A stretch of 64,000 nt of DNA from Snuella lapsa. Lineage in GTDB: Bacteria > Bacteroidota > Bacteroidia > Flavobacteriales > Flavobacteriaceae. How positions within the stretch are numbered: position 1 is the first letter of the stretch; the number at the start of each line of letters is the position of its first letter. The position numbers were made by a program, and so were the translations under genes. Positions 1 to 10,300 of this stretch are shown here, one piece after another. The notes beneath the pieces were generated by a model. That model ran no database searches. It was not told the origin of the DNA and worked only from the letters and a program-made list of their open reading frames with translations. The stretch lies in contig NZ_BAABCY010000006.1 in NCBI RefSeq assembly GCF_039539345.1, positions 1-64,000 of the forward strand, written 5' to 3'.

Positions 1-57
1 AGTTTTTATGTTTCGCAACACAAATTTCTAAAACCCCTATTTTTCCTCAAAAAAAAG

Positions 58-1155
58 TCAAGATGACTTCATTAAATAGCTATAAGTATATTTCTTAGAA
101 TTACTTGCTTTTACCAAATTAGATTTAACCTTTCTATTTAAGCTCCCATAGGTTTCTTCTAAATATTTTAAATACATGCTTAGTTGATTCTTTGTCATAT
201 AACCTATATATTCCGACACTATTTCTACTGCAATTGAATTTGCATCTTTTAATCTTTTAATCAAAAGGGTTCTGGAATTAATATCTATATAGGGGAATGC
301 ACTATAAAACAGATTTGTTGTTTTTTGGTCAGATAAAACATCAGTTGGTATCTTTTTTAAAATATAAGTTTTCGTTAAAGCATCTGTTGATTTAAATATC
401 TCGGCAATCTGTTTTGAATGTTCTTTAAATTCTGTTTTATTTAATTGTTTCAAAGCATAAATTTGATAATCTCTGTAGGGCGCATACAAAAAGTATGCAT
501 TTAGAGCAGCAGAATGAATCGATTGCAAATATGCTTTCATTTTTTCTTTAGCCTCTCCATGTACAATGTGCCACAAGGTATAGCATGAATACAAGCCCCC
601 TTTAACGACCGATTCCTTTATTTCCTTTTTGGTTGCTCCAGAAATCCCATCAAGATCTTTTGAATCTATATAAGAAGGAGAAACAGGTATTTTATCTATT
701 AAATCAGTTATTTTTCTTCTTTTAAGAATAGAATTTTCATCTAATAATAGTTTATGAAGTTTTGCATAGTCTTCTTTTTCAAAAGCATCATGTTCGAACT
801 TAGTAAGAGGAAGTTCTGGGTGTATACCGTAACCTACATAATTGCCTAGTAAATTCCAATAAACTTTAATATTGGCCAATTTGCACTCACCATCAGCACA
901 TACTGAAGTTTCTATGTCTGAGAAAAATAACCTAGGCTCTCCTTGACTGTTAGATAATAACCTAACATCATGACTTATTTGAGTATTATAAGAAGTATCT
1001 AAATGTTTTGCTGCAAATTTAAAAATGGGCTCATCCTTCGTAATGTCTTCCAATTCATTGGTCATGCTAAAAAACATGGGGTCGTAATCAGTTTTTTGAT
1101 TTTGAAATCCCATGAAAATAAAAAAAGGAACTATGAACACTAAAGACTTATACAT
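58..1155 (-). CDS. Secreted protein of unknown function with an FMN-binding-like SGAT motif
   Basis: I do not recognise the family. The 365-residue product starts with a hydrophobic stretch (MYKSLVFIVPFFIFMG) that could be a signal peptide or anchor. About residue 170 it has the motif DGISGATKKE, which resembles the SGAT flavin-attachment motif of FMN-binding domains; the rest does not clearly fit that fold. The C-terminal half is helical and Lys/Leu-rich, possibly repeat-like. The ATG at 1155 lies 2 bases after the stop of the FAD oxidoreductase gene, so it is probably the last gene of that operon. A redox partner role for the oxidoreductase is only inferred from position and the motif. Confidence 0.75.
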   Translation of the reverse strand: MYKSLVFIVPFFIFMGFQNQKTDYDPMFFSMTNELEDITKDEPIFKFAAKHLDTSYNTQISHDVRLLSNSQGEPRLFFSDIETSVCADGECKLANIKVYWNLLGNYVGYGIHPELPLTKFEHDAFEKEDYAKLHKLLLDENSILKRRKITDLIDKIPVSPSYIDSKDLDGISGATKKEIKESVVKGGLYSCYTLWHIVHGEAKEKMKAYLQSIHSAALNAYFLYAPYRDYQIYALKQLNKTEFKEHSKQIAEIFKSTDALTKTYILKKIPTDVLSDQKTTNLFYSAFPYIDINSRTLLIKRLKDANSIAVEIVSEYIGYMTKNQLSMYLKYLEETYGSLNRKVKSNLVKASNSKKYTYSYLMKSS

Positions 1156-1157
1156 TA

Positions 1158-2927
1158 TTATTGCTGCTTTTCTATTAAATTCAGATATTCTTTAAGATGT
1201 TTGGTATAAACTTCTCTTGGATTTACATGATACTTATTACATATAGCGGCTGCAAATCCTACCGCCGCACCCATTTGTCCGGTTGTTAGCATTACCCTAG
1301 GCCCTCCTAAGCCTATATGAGAGCAACTAAAATTTCGTCCAGCCATGAATAAATTGCCTATATTTTTAGAATATAAACTTCTATAAGGGATATAATATTT
1401 TTCCGTTTCATAAAAAATAGCTTCTGAAAGAAAATCCGGTTCCTCACTATCTTTTAAATTTCTTTGGTAATGAACATCTACTTCCCTTACTTCCTCAACC
1501 ACAGCATCTTTAAACTTTGTATGGTTCTTTACATCATTAAAGGTATAAATGTAGTCTCCTATTAACCTTCTAGATTCTCTTTTCCCCACCAAATAAGACA
1601 CCCATTGCAATTTATAATTCTTGTTTTCTTCTAATTTTTTCGCATTAGCAAATGATCCAAATATAGCACGCAACATATGGTCTCTTATCTGTTCTGCATC
1701 ATGAATTTGGTGCAGATCATTTCTTGAAAACTCCCAATACCATTCACCTGCAATAGCTTTATGTCCTTTAGCTATACCTAAAGCCCAAGGTAACTGGGGG
1801 AAAGCATGCACTTCATTTGTTTTTTCATTTTGCCAAAGTACAGAGGATCCCATCACAAAATTATCTGCTTCTTCTGGACTCCACAACTCACCCCACTCAT
1901 CCCAAGCTTCTCCATAGGTACTAGCACTTTCCCTACCATAAGAAAACTCAGCTCCGGCCCAAAAACCAATCCATCCATCACCAGTAGAATCAACAAAACG
2001 TGGTGCAGTAAAGCGAATTCGCTCTCCAGTAGCGGTATGTCTTGCATCAACATGTTTTATGATATTATCTTGTGACACAGCATCATAAGCTCTCCAATTT
2101 AAAAAGAGATCGATATTTTTAAAGCTCTTAACATTTTTATCGCGTTTTTCCTGGTCATATTTCGCCTTAAATGAACCATTGGGATAGTGCTTAGTATCAA
2201 TCATTTTTAAGATACGTTCATACTTCCCATAGATACCCAAGGTATGTACTCGTATTTCTTCACTCGCATTGCCCCCTAATACAGGTCTATCGTGAATTAA
2301 AGCTACATTTAATCCCTGTTCAGCAGCTGCAATTGCAGCTGCACAACCCGCTAGGCCGCCACCTGTTATCACCAAATCGTATTCTTTTTGCTCTTTTGGA
2401 GCTATGGTTTCTCCTAACTTTGCCTTTCTCCACGCATCCAAGTTTGTTTCCGCATCGCTTGGTATTTTTTTTGACGTACTGAAATAGAGAGCGTCGCACC
2501 TACCGTTAAATCCTGTCAAATCGGATAGTTGTATGTCGACATCGTTAGATTTTATTTTTACTTTTCCAGCATACTCCCATGACCATCCCGTGGTAACACC
2601 TAATGTCTTCTTTAAAGCCTTCCCATTAACAATTATTTTAAATCGTCCAGGAGCTTCCCAATTTCCAGGAACCCAATTTTTAGTTCGAGCCCAAACATGA
2701 TACGTTCCTTTTTCATTGAATGCTATTCTTGTAGTAGCATTTGCTACTGGAACCCCCATACCATGTGCCATTAAATATGGTGACCCCATTTGCTCAACAA
2801 ACTGTGGATCTACTACCCACCCCCCTTTATCTATAAAGCTTTCTGCTTCTATCAATAAACTTTGCGCCTTACTATTAAAACATATAAGGTGCAAACCTAT
2901 AAGCAGTATTAATTTTACTTTATTCAT
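1158..2927 (-). CDS. Secreted FAD-dependent oxidoreductase with carbohydrate-binding-like N-terminal domain
   Basis: After a signal peptide (MNKVKLILLIGLHLICFNSKAQ) there is a beta-rich region of about 150 residues (LLIEAESF... GTYHVWARTKNW) resembling the carbohydrate-binding/golvesin-type domains of secreted polysaccharide enzymes. An FAD_oxidored-type flavoprotein domain follows, with the dinucleotide motif GGGLAGCAAAIAAAEQG and downstream motifs VDSTGDGWIG and NLFMAGRNFSCSHIGLGG. I place the start at 2927 rather than further upstream because AAAGGA precedes it and the signal peptide begins there; this lies 11 bases past the upstream stop. Substrate unknown; an exported sugar- or polyol-oxidising role is inferred from the SusCD context. 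Confidence 0.85.
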   Translation of the reverse strand: MNKVKLILLIGLHLICFNSKAQSLLIEAESFIDKGGWVVDPQFVEQMGSPYLMAHGMGVPVANATTRIAFNEKGTYHVWARTKNWVPGNWEAPGRFKIIVNGKALKKTLGVTTGWSWEYAGKVKIKSNDVDIQLSDLTGFNGRCDALYFSTSKKIPSDAETNLDAWRKAKLGETIAPKEQKEYDLVITGGGLAGCAAAIAAAEQGLNVALIHDRPVLGGNASEEIRVHTLGIYGKYERILKMIDTKHYPNGSFKAKYDQEKRDKNVKSFKNIDLFLNWRAYDAVSQDNIIKHVDARHTATGERIRFTAPRFVDSTGDGWIGFWAGAEFSYGRESASTYGEAWDEWGELWSPEEADNFVMGSSVLWQNEKTNEVHAFPQLPWALGIAKGHKAIAGEWYWEFSRNDLHQIHDAEQIRDHMLRAIFGSFANAKKLEENKNYKLQWVSYLVGKRESRRLIGDYIYTFNDVKNHTKFKDAVVEEVREVDVHYQRNLKDSEEPDFLSEAIFYETEKYYIPYRSLYSKNIGNLFMAGRNFSCSHIGLGGPRVMLTTGQMGAAVGFAAAICNKYHVNPREVYTKHLKEYLNLIEKQQ

Positions 2928-2937
2928 ATTACGTCCT

Positions 2938-5484
2938 TTATTCGTAAACAAACCAAGCTGTTGCTGTACAATCTTTATTTGCTTTTAGTTGTATCCAATG
3001 TGCGCTAAATCCATCTGGGAATTTATGTTCTAAAGTTTCCCCAGATTTTAAACTAAACGTTTTGTACTCCACTGGTTCATCTAAATAATGATTGATATGA
3101 ATAAGTAATGTTATTTCAGCATCCTTATCAACTTTTAATGTTAAGGCCTTCTTATCATAGCCAGTCATTAAATACATATCAGACAACTCATTAGCCTTTA
3201 CTTTGGAGTTCTTCCATGGACCGCCTTCACCTATTGGTTTGCCAAAACTCCAAATATCATCAATGCCTCCAAACCAAAGACTGGCTTCACCATCTTCAGA
3301 GACATAAACATTCTCGGAAGCTTTTGCTTCTCTTTTAACACCACTTAATACCAAAAGACCATTCCATGTATTAAAATCGGAGATTTGTTTGCCATGGGTC
3401 GAGACCGGGCGCATCATTTTATATCGTGGTTCCTGTCCCACTTTAAATAAAGGTAACTCGTAAAAAGTACCTCCTATATTGGCTAATTCACGTTCAGATT
3501 CAACTTCACGTACTACCCTTGCAGTACCAGAAGGCATGATTTTAGAATAATTTCCATTGTCTTTTGGCAACCTTAATCTATAATTTTTGGCATTAAGTAT
3601 AATTGACGCATCATCCTCAGACCAAATATTTTTCATCTTCAACGCTTCGGCAGCTGTACTATCCGTTATATTTTCAATAAAATTAAAATTGAATTTAGTA
3701 AATTCAAGCTCTTTTGTCTTATTAAATTGACCATTTTCAATTGTTCCGTTATAAACGCTTAAATTGAAATTGGTTTTATTAGTATAGAGCTTGGCATGAT
3801 TTACCTTTCCTGAATAATCTATATCAGCTAAAGCTGAAAATAATTCCTTCCCTTCTGAAGCATCTTTTAAATTTGAATCTGTTAAATGAACTGAGGCCGT
3901 TACTTTTGATGATGTCTCAGGAATCAACCTTAACCATTCTGCCTTCAAAGATGTATCGAAAATGTAATAGTTGTAGTTTCCAGCTTCTAGATCTATATCT
4001 TTAAGCTTGGTCCAATTATTATCTCCATTTATATCAATTTCCATGGTAATTTTAACAGGTTTATCTGTATGATTTTTAAAATGAACTATTCTGTTATCAA
4101 ACCCTGATATTAAAAATTGGTCTGAAAGTTTATTTGCAGAAACCTCTTCTTTTAACCAAATGGCTCCATACCCCGATGCTGGCCCCCAATTAGATAGTTG
4201 TTCATAACTACCAAACCATAAATTTGATTGTGGTTGTCCTGCTAAAGGATTTCCTTGGATACTTGTCTCATCTGTGGCCAAAACAATTTGACCGTTCCAG
4301 TTTACAAAATCTGGGATGTATCGTAAATGTGAACCCATGGGCTTAATCCCTGCCGTATTGGCTGCTGAAAATGTCTCTGGAAAATCAAAGAACATACCAT
4401 GCATATCCATCATCATTTTACCATTCCCAACTGATCTTATACGTGGCCATTCTGTAAACCAACCATGTGGCGGATCGTTATTATATGTGGCTTTAGGCAA
4501 TAAATAGGTACACCATTCTCCTTGATCTAACACTTTTAGTCTAACTGATTTATTATCCCATCCCATTGCCCAAAGAGGCGATTGATCATTGGGGATGGCA
4601 TAAATACCATGCTTGGTGGTTATATCGGTATATTGTCTTCTTTCTACAACTTTAAAATTGTCTCCGTCAAATTCTGCCAAAATACCCAAGTTTTCAGGCC
4701 CAAAAACATTATCTTTTTCAATCTTCCAACTATCCATCCACTTGTAGTGCTCACTTTCCCAATCGTCGTTATCGTGGGTAACACGCCCCTCACTGGCGTG
4801 CTCTCCGTTATTGGCTAGAACCAGTTTTCCTTGACTGGTGTATCCTCCTTTACCATGCCAACCTGGTAAGGGGTCCTGAAATAATTTATTGACTTTCAGT
4901 GTATGTACATTAACTTCATAGAGCATGCCTTCCATATCATAATAATACACCATGTTCCCAGGATCTTTTAAATGGCGGGCAATAGCAGTTAGTCGTCCCT
5001 CCATATCCTTGATCGGGATCACCCTCACATTCCCCGTACTATCAATAACATAAGGACCAATTAATAGCTGATTGGATTCCTTATGTACCATCCGTGCTGC
5101 CGGTGTGCCTCCTATACTCCCCTCAAAGATCTGCATGTTCTTATCCTGATCTATAATATAAAGCTTATGCTCACTGCCCTTAGGCCGATGAGCTGCATAG
5201 TTAATCATATAGAGTTTACCATTCCATTCTGCCAAGGCGCCGATACCACATTCATTTCCAAGTTTATAGATACCATTGGCTCTGCCATGTGCATAAGTGG
5301 TTAGGTGGGGATAAATTCCGCTAATTTCCCTGTTACCAGAAACATTTGTTATCTCACCATTCTTAACAGCAAACTTTGCTGTTTCCACATTGTTTTGTTC
5401 AACCTGCGCTTTCTTTAAATTACACGCGGCAACTAATAGGGCTAAGCATAGTGGTTGTACTACCTTAAAAATTTGTTTTCTCAT
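2938..5484 (-). CDS. Large lipoprotein with internally duplicated domain, SusCD-associated
   Basis: The 848-residue product has a lipoprotein signal (LALLVAAC, Cys about residue 21), so it is probably surface or periplasmic. The N-terminal ~390 residues are rich in short beta-strand motifs with W/G (LAEWNGKLYMINY, GKGGYTSQGKLVLANNGEH), suggesting a beta-propeller. Two later segments match each other, about residues 390-535 and 700-848. Both contain WNG, then LWFG, W-x-FG/GP, AN-x-LSD, a G-[FY]-D motif and a terminal beta-sandwich-like strand set. No catalytic motif is recognisable. It sits between SusD and the oxidoreductase; a terminator separates it from SusD, so it may have its own promoter. 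Function unknown; ligand binding is a guess. Confidence 0.8.
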   Translation of the reverse strand: MRKQIFKVVQPLCLALLVAACNLKKAQVEQNNVETAKFAVKNGEITNVSGNREISGIYPHLTTYAHGRANGIYKLGNECGIGALAEWNGKLYMINYAAHRPKGSEHKLYIIDQDKNMQIFEGSIGGTPAARMVHKESNQLLIGPYVIDSTGNVRVIPIKDMEGRLTAIARHLKDPGNMVYYYDMEGMLYEVNVHTLKVNKLFQDPLPGWHGKGGYTSQGKLVLANNGEHASEGRVTHDNDDWESEHYKWMDSWKIEKDNVFGPENLGILAEFDGDNFKVVERRQYTDITTKHGIYAIPNDQSPLWAMGWDNKSVRLKVLDQGEWCTYLLPKATYNNDPPHGWFTEWPRIRSVGNGKMMMDMHGMFFDFPETFSAANTAGIKPMGSHLRYIPDFVNWNGQIVLATDETSIQGNPLAGQPQSNLWFGSYEQLSNWGPASGYGAIWLKEEVSANKLSDQFLISGFDNRIVHFKNHTDKPVKITMEIDINGDNNWTKLKDIDLEAGNYNYYIFDTSLKAEWLRLIPETSSKVTASVHLTDSNLKDASEGKELFSALADIDYSGKVNHAKLYTNKTNFNLSVYNGTIENGQFNKTKELEFTKFNFNFIENITDSTAAEALKMKNIWSEDDASIILNAKNYRLRLPKDNGNYSKIMPSGTARVVREVESERELANIGGTFYELPLFKVGQEPRYKMMRPVSTHGKQISDFNTWNGLLVLSGVKREAKASENVYVSEDGEASLWFGGIDDIWSFGKPIGEGGPWKNSKVKANELSDMYLMTGYDKKALTLKVDKDAEITLLIHINHYLDEPVEYKTFSLKSGETLEHKFPDGFSAHWIQLKANKDCTATAWFVYE

Positions 5485-5554
5485 TTGTTTATTTTATTAT
5501 TTTAACAACCAAAGACATTCTCTCTGCAAGCATATTAAACTATAACTGTATTTT

Positions 5555-5585
5555 AAAAAATCCCCGAAAATCGATTCCTCGGGGA
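5555..5585 (-). terminator. Rho-independent terminator after susD
   Basis: Inverted repeat TCCCCGA / TCGGGGA (5561-5567 and 5579-5585) with an 11-base loop. On the minus strand it is followed by a run of six T, about 50 bases past the SusD stop. It should end most of the sigma-FecR-SusC-SusD transcript before the lipoprotein gene. Confidence 0.85.
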
Positions 5586-5634
5586 CTTTCACAAACTAAA
5601 TTTGATTAACTCAAAAACATCTAACTAAAAATTA

Positions 5635-7353
5635 TTAATATCCATCGTTTTGACCTAAATTTGAATTTAAAAGCACATCGGCTGAAGGTATCGGCCACAG
5701 GTATTGGTGGATTGGAAAATTTATTTCATTTAAAGTTCTGGCTAAACCTGCTTCTACCAAAGGATCGAAATCGGCTATACCATCTTCATCAATTTCTGGT
5801 GTCATACCCCAAAACCACAATCCGGGTTCTACGACATCTTCAACAATACTACCAATATTTGCCATTCCATAAGTCTTTCCTGAAAGCACCTTTTCGGCCA
5901 ATCGCCAACGAATCAAATCCATATATCTTAGACCTTCGTTGGCAAACTCTGCACGCCTCTCATTTCTTACAATATACCTTAATTCTGCTTGATCTGTTGT
6001 TGTAACCGCAGGATTAGAGAAATTTGAATCGGCATAGGCCCTGTCTCTAACTTCATTAATAGCAGTAAGCACACTGCCATCAATCTGATCCAATTCAATT
6101 TTTGATTCAGCATACATTAACAGCACATCGGCATACCTCATAATAATATGGTTATTTTCGGCGGTTACAGGTGCTTTCCATGTTTCATCGATAAATTTCT
6201 TCCAAAGCAAGCCATTAAATGATGCGAAAGACCTGTTAGTTCTTGTGTCATGATTAAACCTCATTTGCCCCGTACTATAATCGAATACCTCTAATCTCTC
6301 TGGATGGGGTGTATATTCTATATTCATAAAATTAGAACCGTCACTCGGGTCTAAGCCATCACCATCTTCCAAAGAACCAAATGGGACAATAGTCGCCAAA
6401 CATCTTGGGTCTCTATTTTTAAATGGGTTACGAGGATCAAATAAAGGAGATTCATCTATAGGTAAACCATCAACACATTCATAAGATGCCAACAACTCCC
6501 ATGTAGGTTGCTTTGCTCCCCAACCTCCATGCGTTCTTGGTAGAAAATCTGGCAAATTGTCATTTCTGTTTACACCTAATGCATCACTTCTGGGAATATA
6601 AAATATAAGTTCATCAGATGTCTTTGTACCCGAAAGAAATAAATCGCCATAATTAGGATGTAATGCATATTCATTTAAATCCATACAATCTTGTGCAGCC
6701 TCTGCTGCAATGGCATGGTCTCCCATATACAAAGCAATTCTAGCTTTCATAGCCATGGCCGCTCCTTTGGTTGCATATTGCAATCCGGAATATGACACAG
6801 GAAGGTTTGCTATAGCATTATCGTAATACTCGTAAACTTTTTGCAAAATATCGGCTTTGTTTGTTCTACCAATTTCAAAGGCTTCATCAACCGACAGCGC
6901 ATCCTCAAAAAAAGGAACATCGCCATAATGTGTAATTAAGTAACTCCAAAAAGAGGCTATAAAAAAGTTGGCTTCTCCTAAAAAGGTCTTGGCCTCATTA
7001 TCTGTTAAAACCCCATTCTGGTTTTCAATTTGCTTTTTAATTGAAATTAGCCTTGAAATCCCTTTGTATTTATCAGACCATCTTGCTGCTGCCCGACCGT
7101 CTTCAGAATTTAAAGTTCCCGCTTTTATAGCATCTAAAGCGTCCCTCCTCTGAAAATCGTCATCAACACCGTTAGAAGATTCATCTTTCACCCATTGAAA
7201 CAACCTATAACCTTCATTCAACCCTTCCCTAAACTGGATTTTACTGGTAAAGGGCGCAGTAGTAGGGGCATCTAATGGCACCAAATCCAACTCCGTGCAA
7301 GAATTTACTATAAGTAGTAGTAGAAACGTTATTTTGTATATATGTTTTTTCAT
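5635..7353 (-). CDS. SusD/RagB family surface nutrient-binding lipoprotein
   Basis: A 572-residue SusD-like protein with a lipoprotein signal ending in NSC (Cys about residue 19) and the usual helical N-terminal region with TPR-like elements. The C-terminal SusD_RagB region includes HIIMRYADVLLMYAESKIEL, NEVRDRAY and RRAEFANEGLRYMDLIRWRLAEKVL. It would cap the neighbouring SusC barrel at the cell surface and bind the substrate before import. The gene starts 10 bases after the susC stop, so the two are co-transcribed. Substrate not deducible. Confidence 0.95.
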   Translation of the reverse strand: MKKHIYKITFLLLLIVNSCTELDLVPLDAPTTAPFTSKIQFREGLNEGYRLFQWVKDESSNGVDDDFQRRDALDAIKAGTLNSEDGRAAARWSDKYKGISRLISIKKQIENQNGVLTDNEAKTFLGEANFFIASFWSYLITHYGDVPFFEDALSVDEAFEIGRTNKADILQKVYEYYDNAIANLPVSYSGLQYATKGAAMAMKARIALYMGDHAIAAEAAQDCMDLNEYALHPNYGDLFLSGTKTSDELIFYIPRSDALGVNRNDNLPDFLPRTHGGWGAKQPTWELLASYECVDGLPIDESPLFDPRNPFKNRDPRCLATIVPFGSLEDGDGLDPSDGSNFMNIEYTPHPERLEVFDYSTGQMRFNHDTRTNRSFASFNGLLWKKFIDETWKAPVTAENNHIIMRYADVLLMYAESKIELDQIDGSVLTAINEVRDRAYADSNFSNPAVTTTDQAELRYIVRNERRAEFANEGLRYMDLIRWRLAEKVLSGKTYGMANIGSIVEDVVEPGLWFWGMTPEIDEDGIADFDPLVEAGLARTLNEINFPIHQYLWPIPSADVLLNSNLGQNDGY

Positions 7354-7363
7354 CTCTTTATAT

Positions 7364-10300
7364 TTAAAAATTAGCTTTTAACCCTACAATTATAGATTTC
7401 GTTAAGAAATAATCTATCCCTGAAGTTTGTTCTGGATCAACGCCATTAGGAAGTTTATCAAACGTAAATAAATCGTTACCCGTAATGGATAGCCTAAGGT
7501 TTGTTAATCCTACTTTCTCTAGGGGGCTATTAGGTAAGGTATACCCCAATGACAGGGTCTTAATTCTTAGGTAGGCTCCATTTTTTAACCAAAAATCTGA
7601 AAACCGATAATTATTACCTGCTGATGTCTCAGACAATCTTGGGTACTTTACATTTTGATTAACTTCTGGTGTATTATTAACACTCCAATAACTGCTAGCG
7701 TACTCTTTGCTTGGTGTTAACCATGACTCGAGAAATGGACGCACAAAACTTTGGGACAGGTAAAAGTTTTGCTTACCTACACCTTGAAAGACCACCCCTA
7801 AATCGAATCCTTTATAAGCCATATTAATTCTTCCGCCATAAATGTATCGAGGCGCAGAGCTTCCTAAGAATGTTCTATCCAAATCGTTGATTATGCCATC
7901 TGGCTCACCATCAGGACCACTGATGTCTTTATATTTAACATCTCCAGGGCTCACGGATGCATTGGTAACCGGCGAATTATCTACGTCTTCCTGTGTTTGA
8001 AATAGTCCATCTGACTGTAATCCATAAAATTCCCGAAACTCATGTCCCTCTTCTGATAATGTTACCCCACTAAAAAGACGTTTCCCGTTAATATTTCCAA
8101 TAATGGATTCTGCATCCGAAATATTAAATGAAATGGCATAATCAAAATCATCCCCTATATTATCTTTCCAAGATGCCGTTGCTTCCCAACCTTTGGTGGT
8201 CATACTTCCGACATTTACTACTGGATCTTCAAAACCTACTAAATCTGGAACACTCAAGCTTAACAGCATGTCTCTTGTTTCCTTAATAAAATATTCGCCT
8301 TCTAAAGACAATTTGTTATTAAACAAACCTAGCTCTACTCCAAAATTCTTGGTAGCCGTTGTTTCCCATCTAATGTTAGGAGTCGTTAAGAACAACTGTG
8401 ATAGGGCTCTAACCTCCTCTACATTTGATCCATTGGCTATTAATGCATTTTGAATTTGCAATAAGGTTAAATATAAATAGTTTCCTAAACGATCATTTCC
8501 CAGTTCACCGTAAGAACTTTTTAGTTTTAAATAGGAGATAGGCGATTCTAAGGATTTCATAAATTCTTCGTTAGAAACTGTCCATGCTGCAGAGACAGAA
8601 GGGAAAGTACCCCATCTATAATCACTTCCAAATCTTGAAGAGCCATCTCTCCTTATCGCTGCTGACACATAATATTTATTATCAAAGCTATAATTGACCC
8701 TTCCAAAAAGAGAAGAATATGCAAGTTCAGACACAGATGTGCCATTGTCGAATATTTCGGCTGTTGTTGACTGATTCAAATATGGGAAATCTGGACTAAC
8801 AAATCTATCTCCTAATACGCCTAAATTTTCGGTTTTAGACCCTCTTTCTTCAAAACCTCCAAGGATTTTTAAACCATGCTTACCAAAAGATTTATCGTAA
8901 TTCACTAAGGCTTGTAATGTAACAGCCGTAAAATCATATCGAGATTCTCTTAATTGATTTACAGTTTGTCCAGGGATAAGTGTACCCTCACCTATTTGTT
9001 CAGGATCGTCAGCATCCCAATACCTAACTTCCTTGGAAAATGACTTTCCTTTTGTAAAGGTTGCCGTAGGCGTAACATTCAAAGAGAATTTTAAATCTTC
9101 TATGGGTTTGTAATATAATCCTATACGCCCTGTAAAGAGGTAGGAATCATTTTTAGAAAACCCACCTTCCTTAAAACGTAAATACCCATTATCACCACTT
9201 TTTCCTTCTGCATATCTGCCATCTTCCCATACAGCCGGATATATCGGTGCGGACTGCAACGCGCGTCCCGTTGGGTTAAAAATAGGGTTGTTTGTTTTAA
9301 CCAGTCTAAAGTTAATATCCGCCAGGGCACCAAACTTTTCCGAAATTTTAAAATCATTGTTCACCCTTGCCGTTACACGACTCCAGTCCCTCTGTTTGTA
9401 AAACGCATTTTGATATTCGTAACCAATAAAAATATTGGATTTTAATTTTTCCGTACCACCAGAAATATTAATATTATGTCTATAGCCTGTTGAATTTTTC
9501 TTTAACATAAGACTGGCCCAATCGGTATCGGGATATTCATTCCGGTTGGAAGCCGCCTCTCCCGTAATATATTTATTTACCCTATCTTCAGACCAAATAG
9601 GGTATAAATCACTGCCATTCCCATCATCGTTCCATGATTTTTCATTATCCATCTGCAAGTACTGCAAAGCTCCTACATATTCACGCTCTCTAGTGGGTGT
9701 ATTAATAAAATAATCACCACTATAGCTAAATCTAAAAACACCTTCTTTAGCGCGCTTAGTTGTTATAATAATAACACCTGCCGCAGCTCTTGACCCATAA
9801 ATAGCAGCTGCAGCTGCATCTTTTAATACTGATATGCTCTCTACCTGATCTGCCGTAACGTCATTTATACTTCCTGGCACATCGTCAATAAGCACTAACG
9901 GATCATTGCTTCCCTGAAGTGTTGTATTACCTCTTATTCTAATGGTGTTTCCTCCACCTGGCTCTGAACTTGATCTCGTTATCCTAAGTCCTGCAACCGA
10001 TCCTTGAAGTGCATTGGAAATATTGGTCGTACTTCTTTCTGTGATAGCATCTGCTTTAATGGTGGCTATGGAACCTGTTATATCCTTCTTTGCTATGGTA
10101 CCATAACCCACAACCACCACTTCTTCTAGTGCTGCTGCATTTTCTTTTAATACAAGATTGATATTTTGCTGATTTTGCAATACTACTTCCTGGGTTACAA
10201 AACCTAAATAGGATATTATCAAGGTGGCATTTCCATTCGCTACCGTTAAATTAAAGTTGCCATCAAAATCAGACTGTACGCCATTGGTGGTACCCTTTTC

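Noticed and set aside
1806..2075. Open frames on both strands within the FAD oxidoreductase gene
   Set aside because: Overlap a conserved coding region and show no signal, domain or start context.
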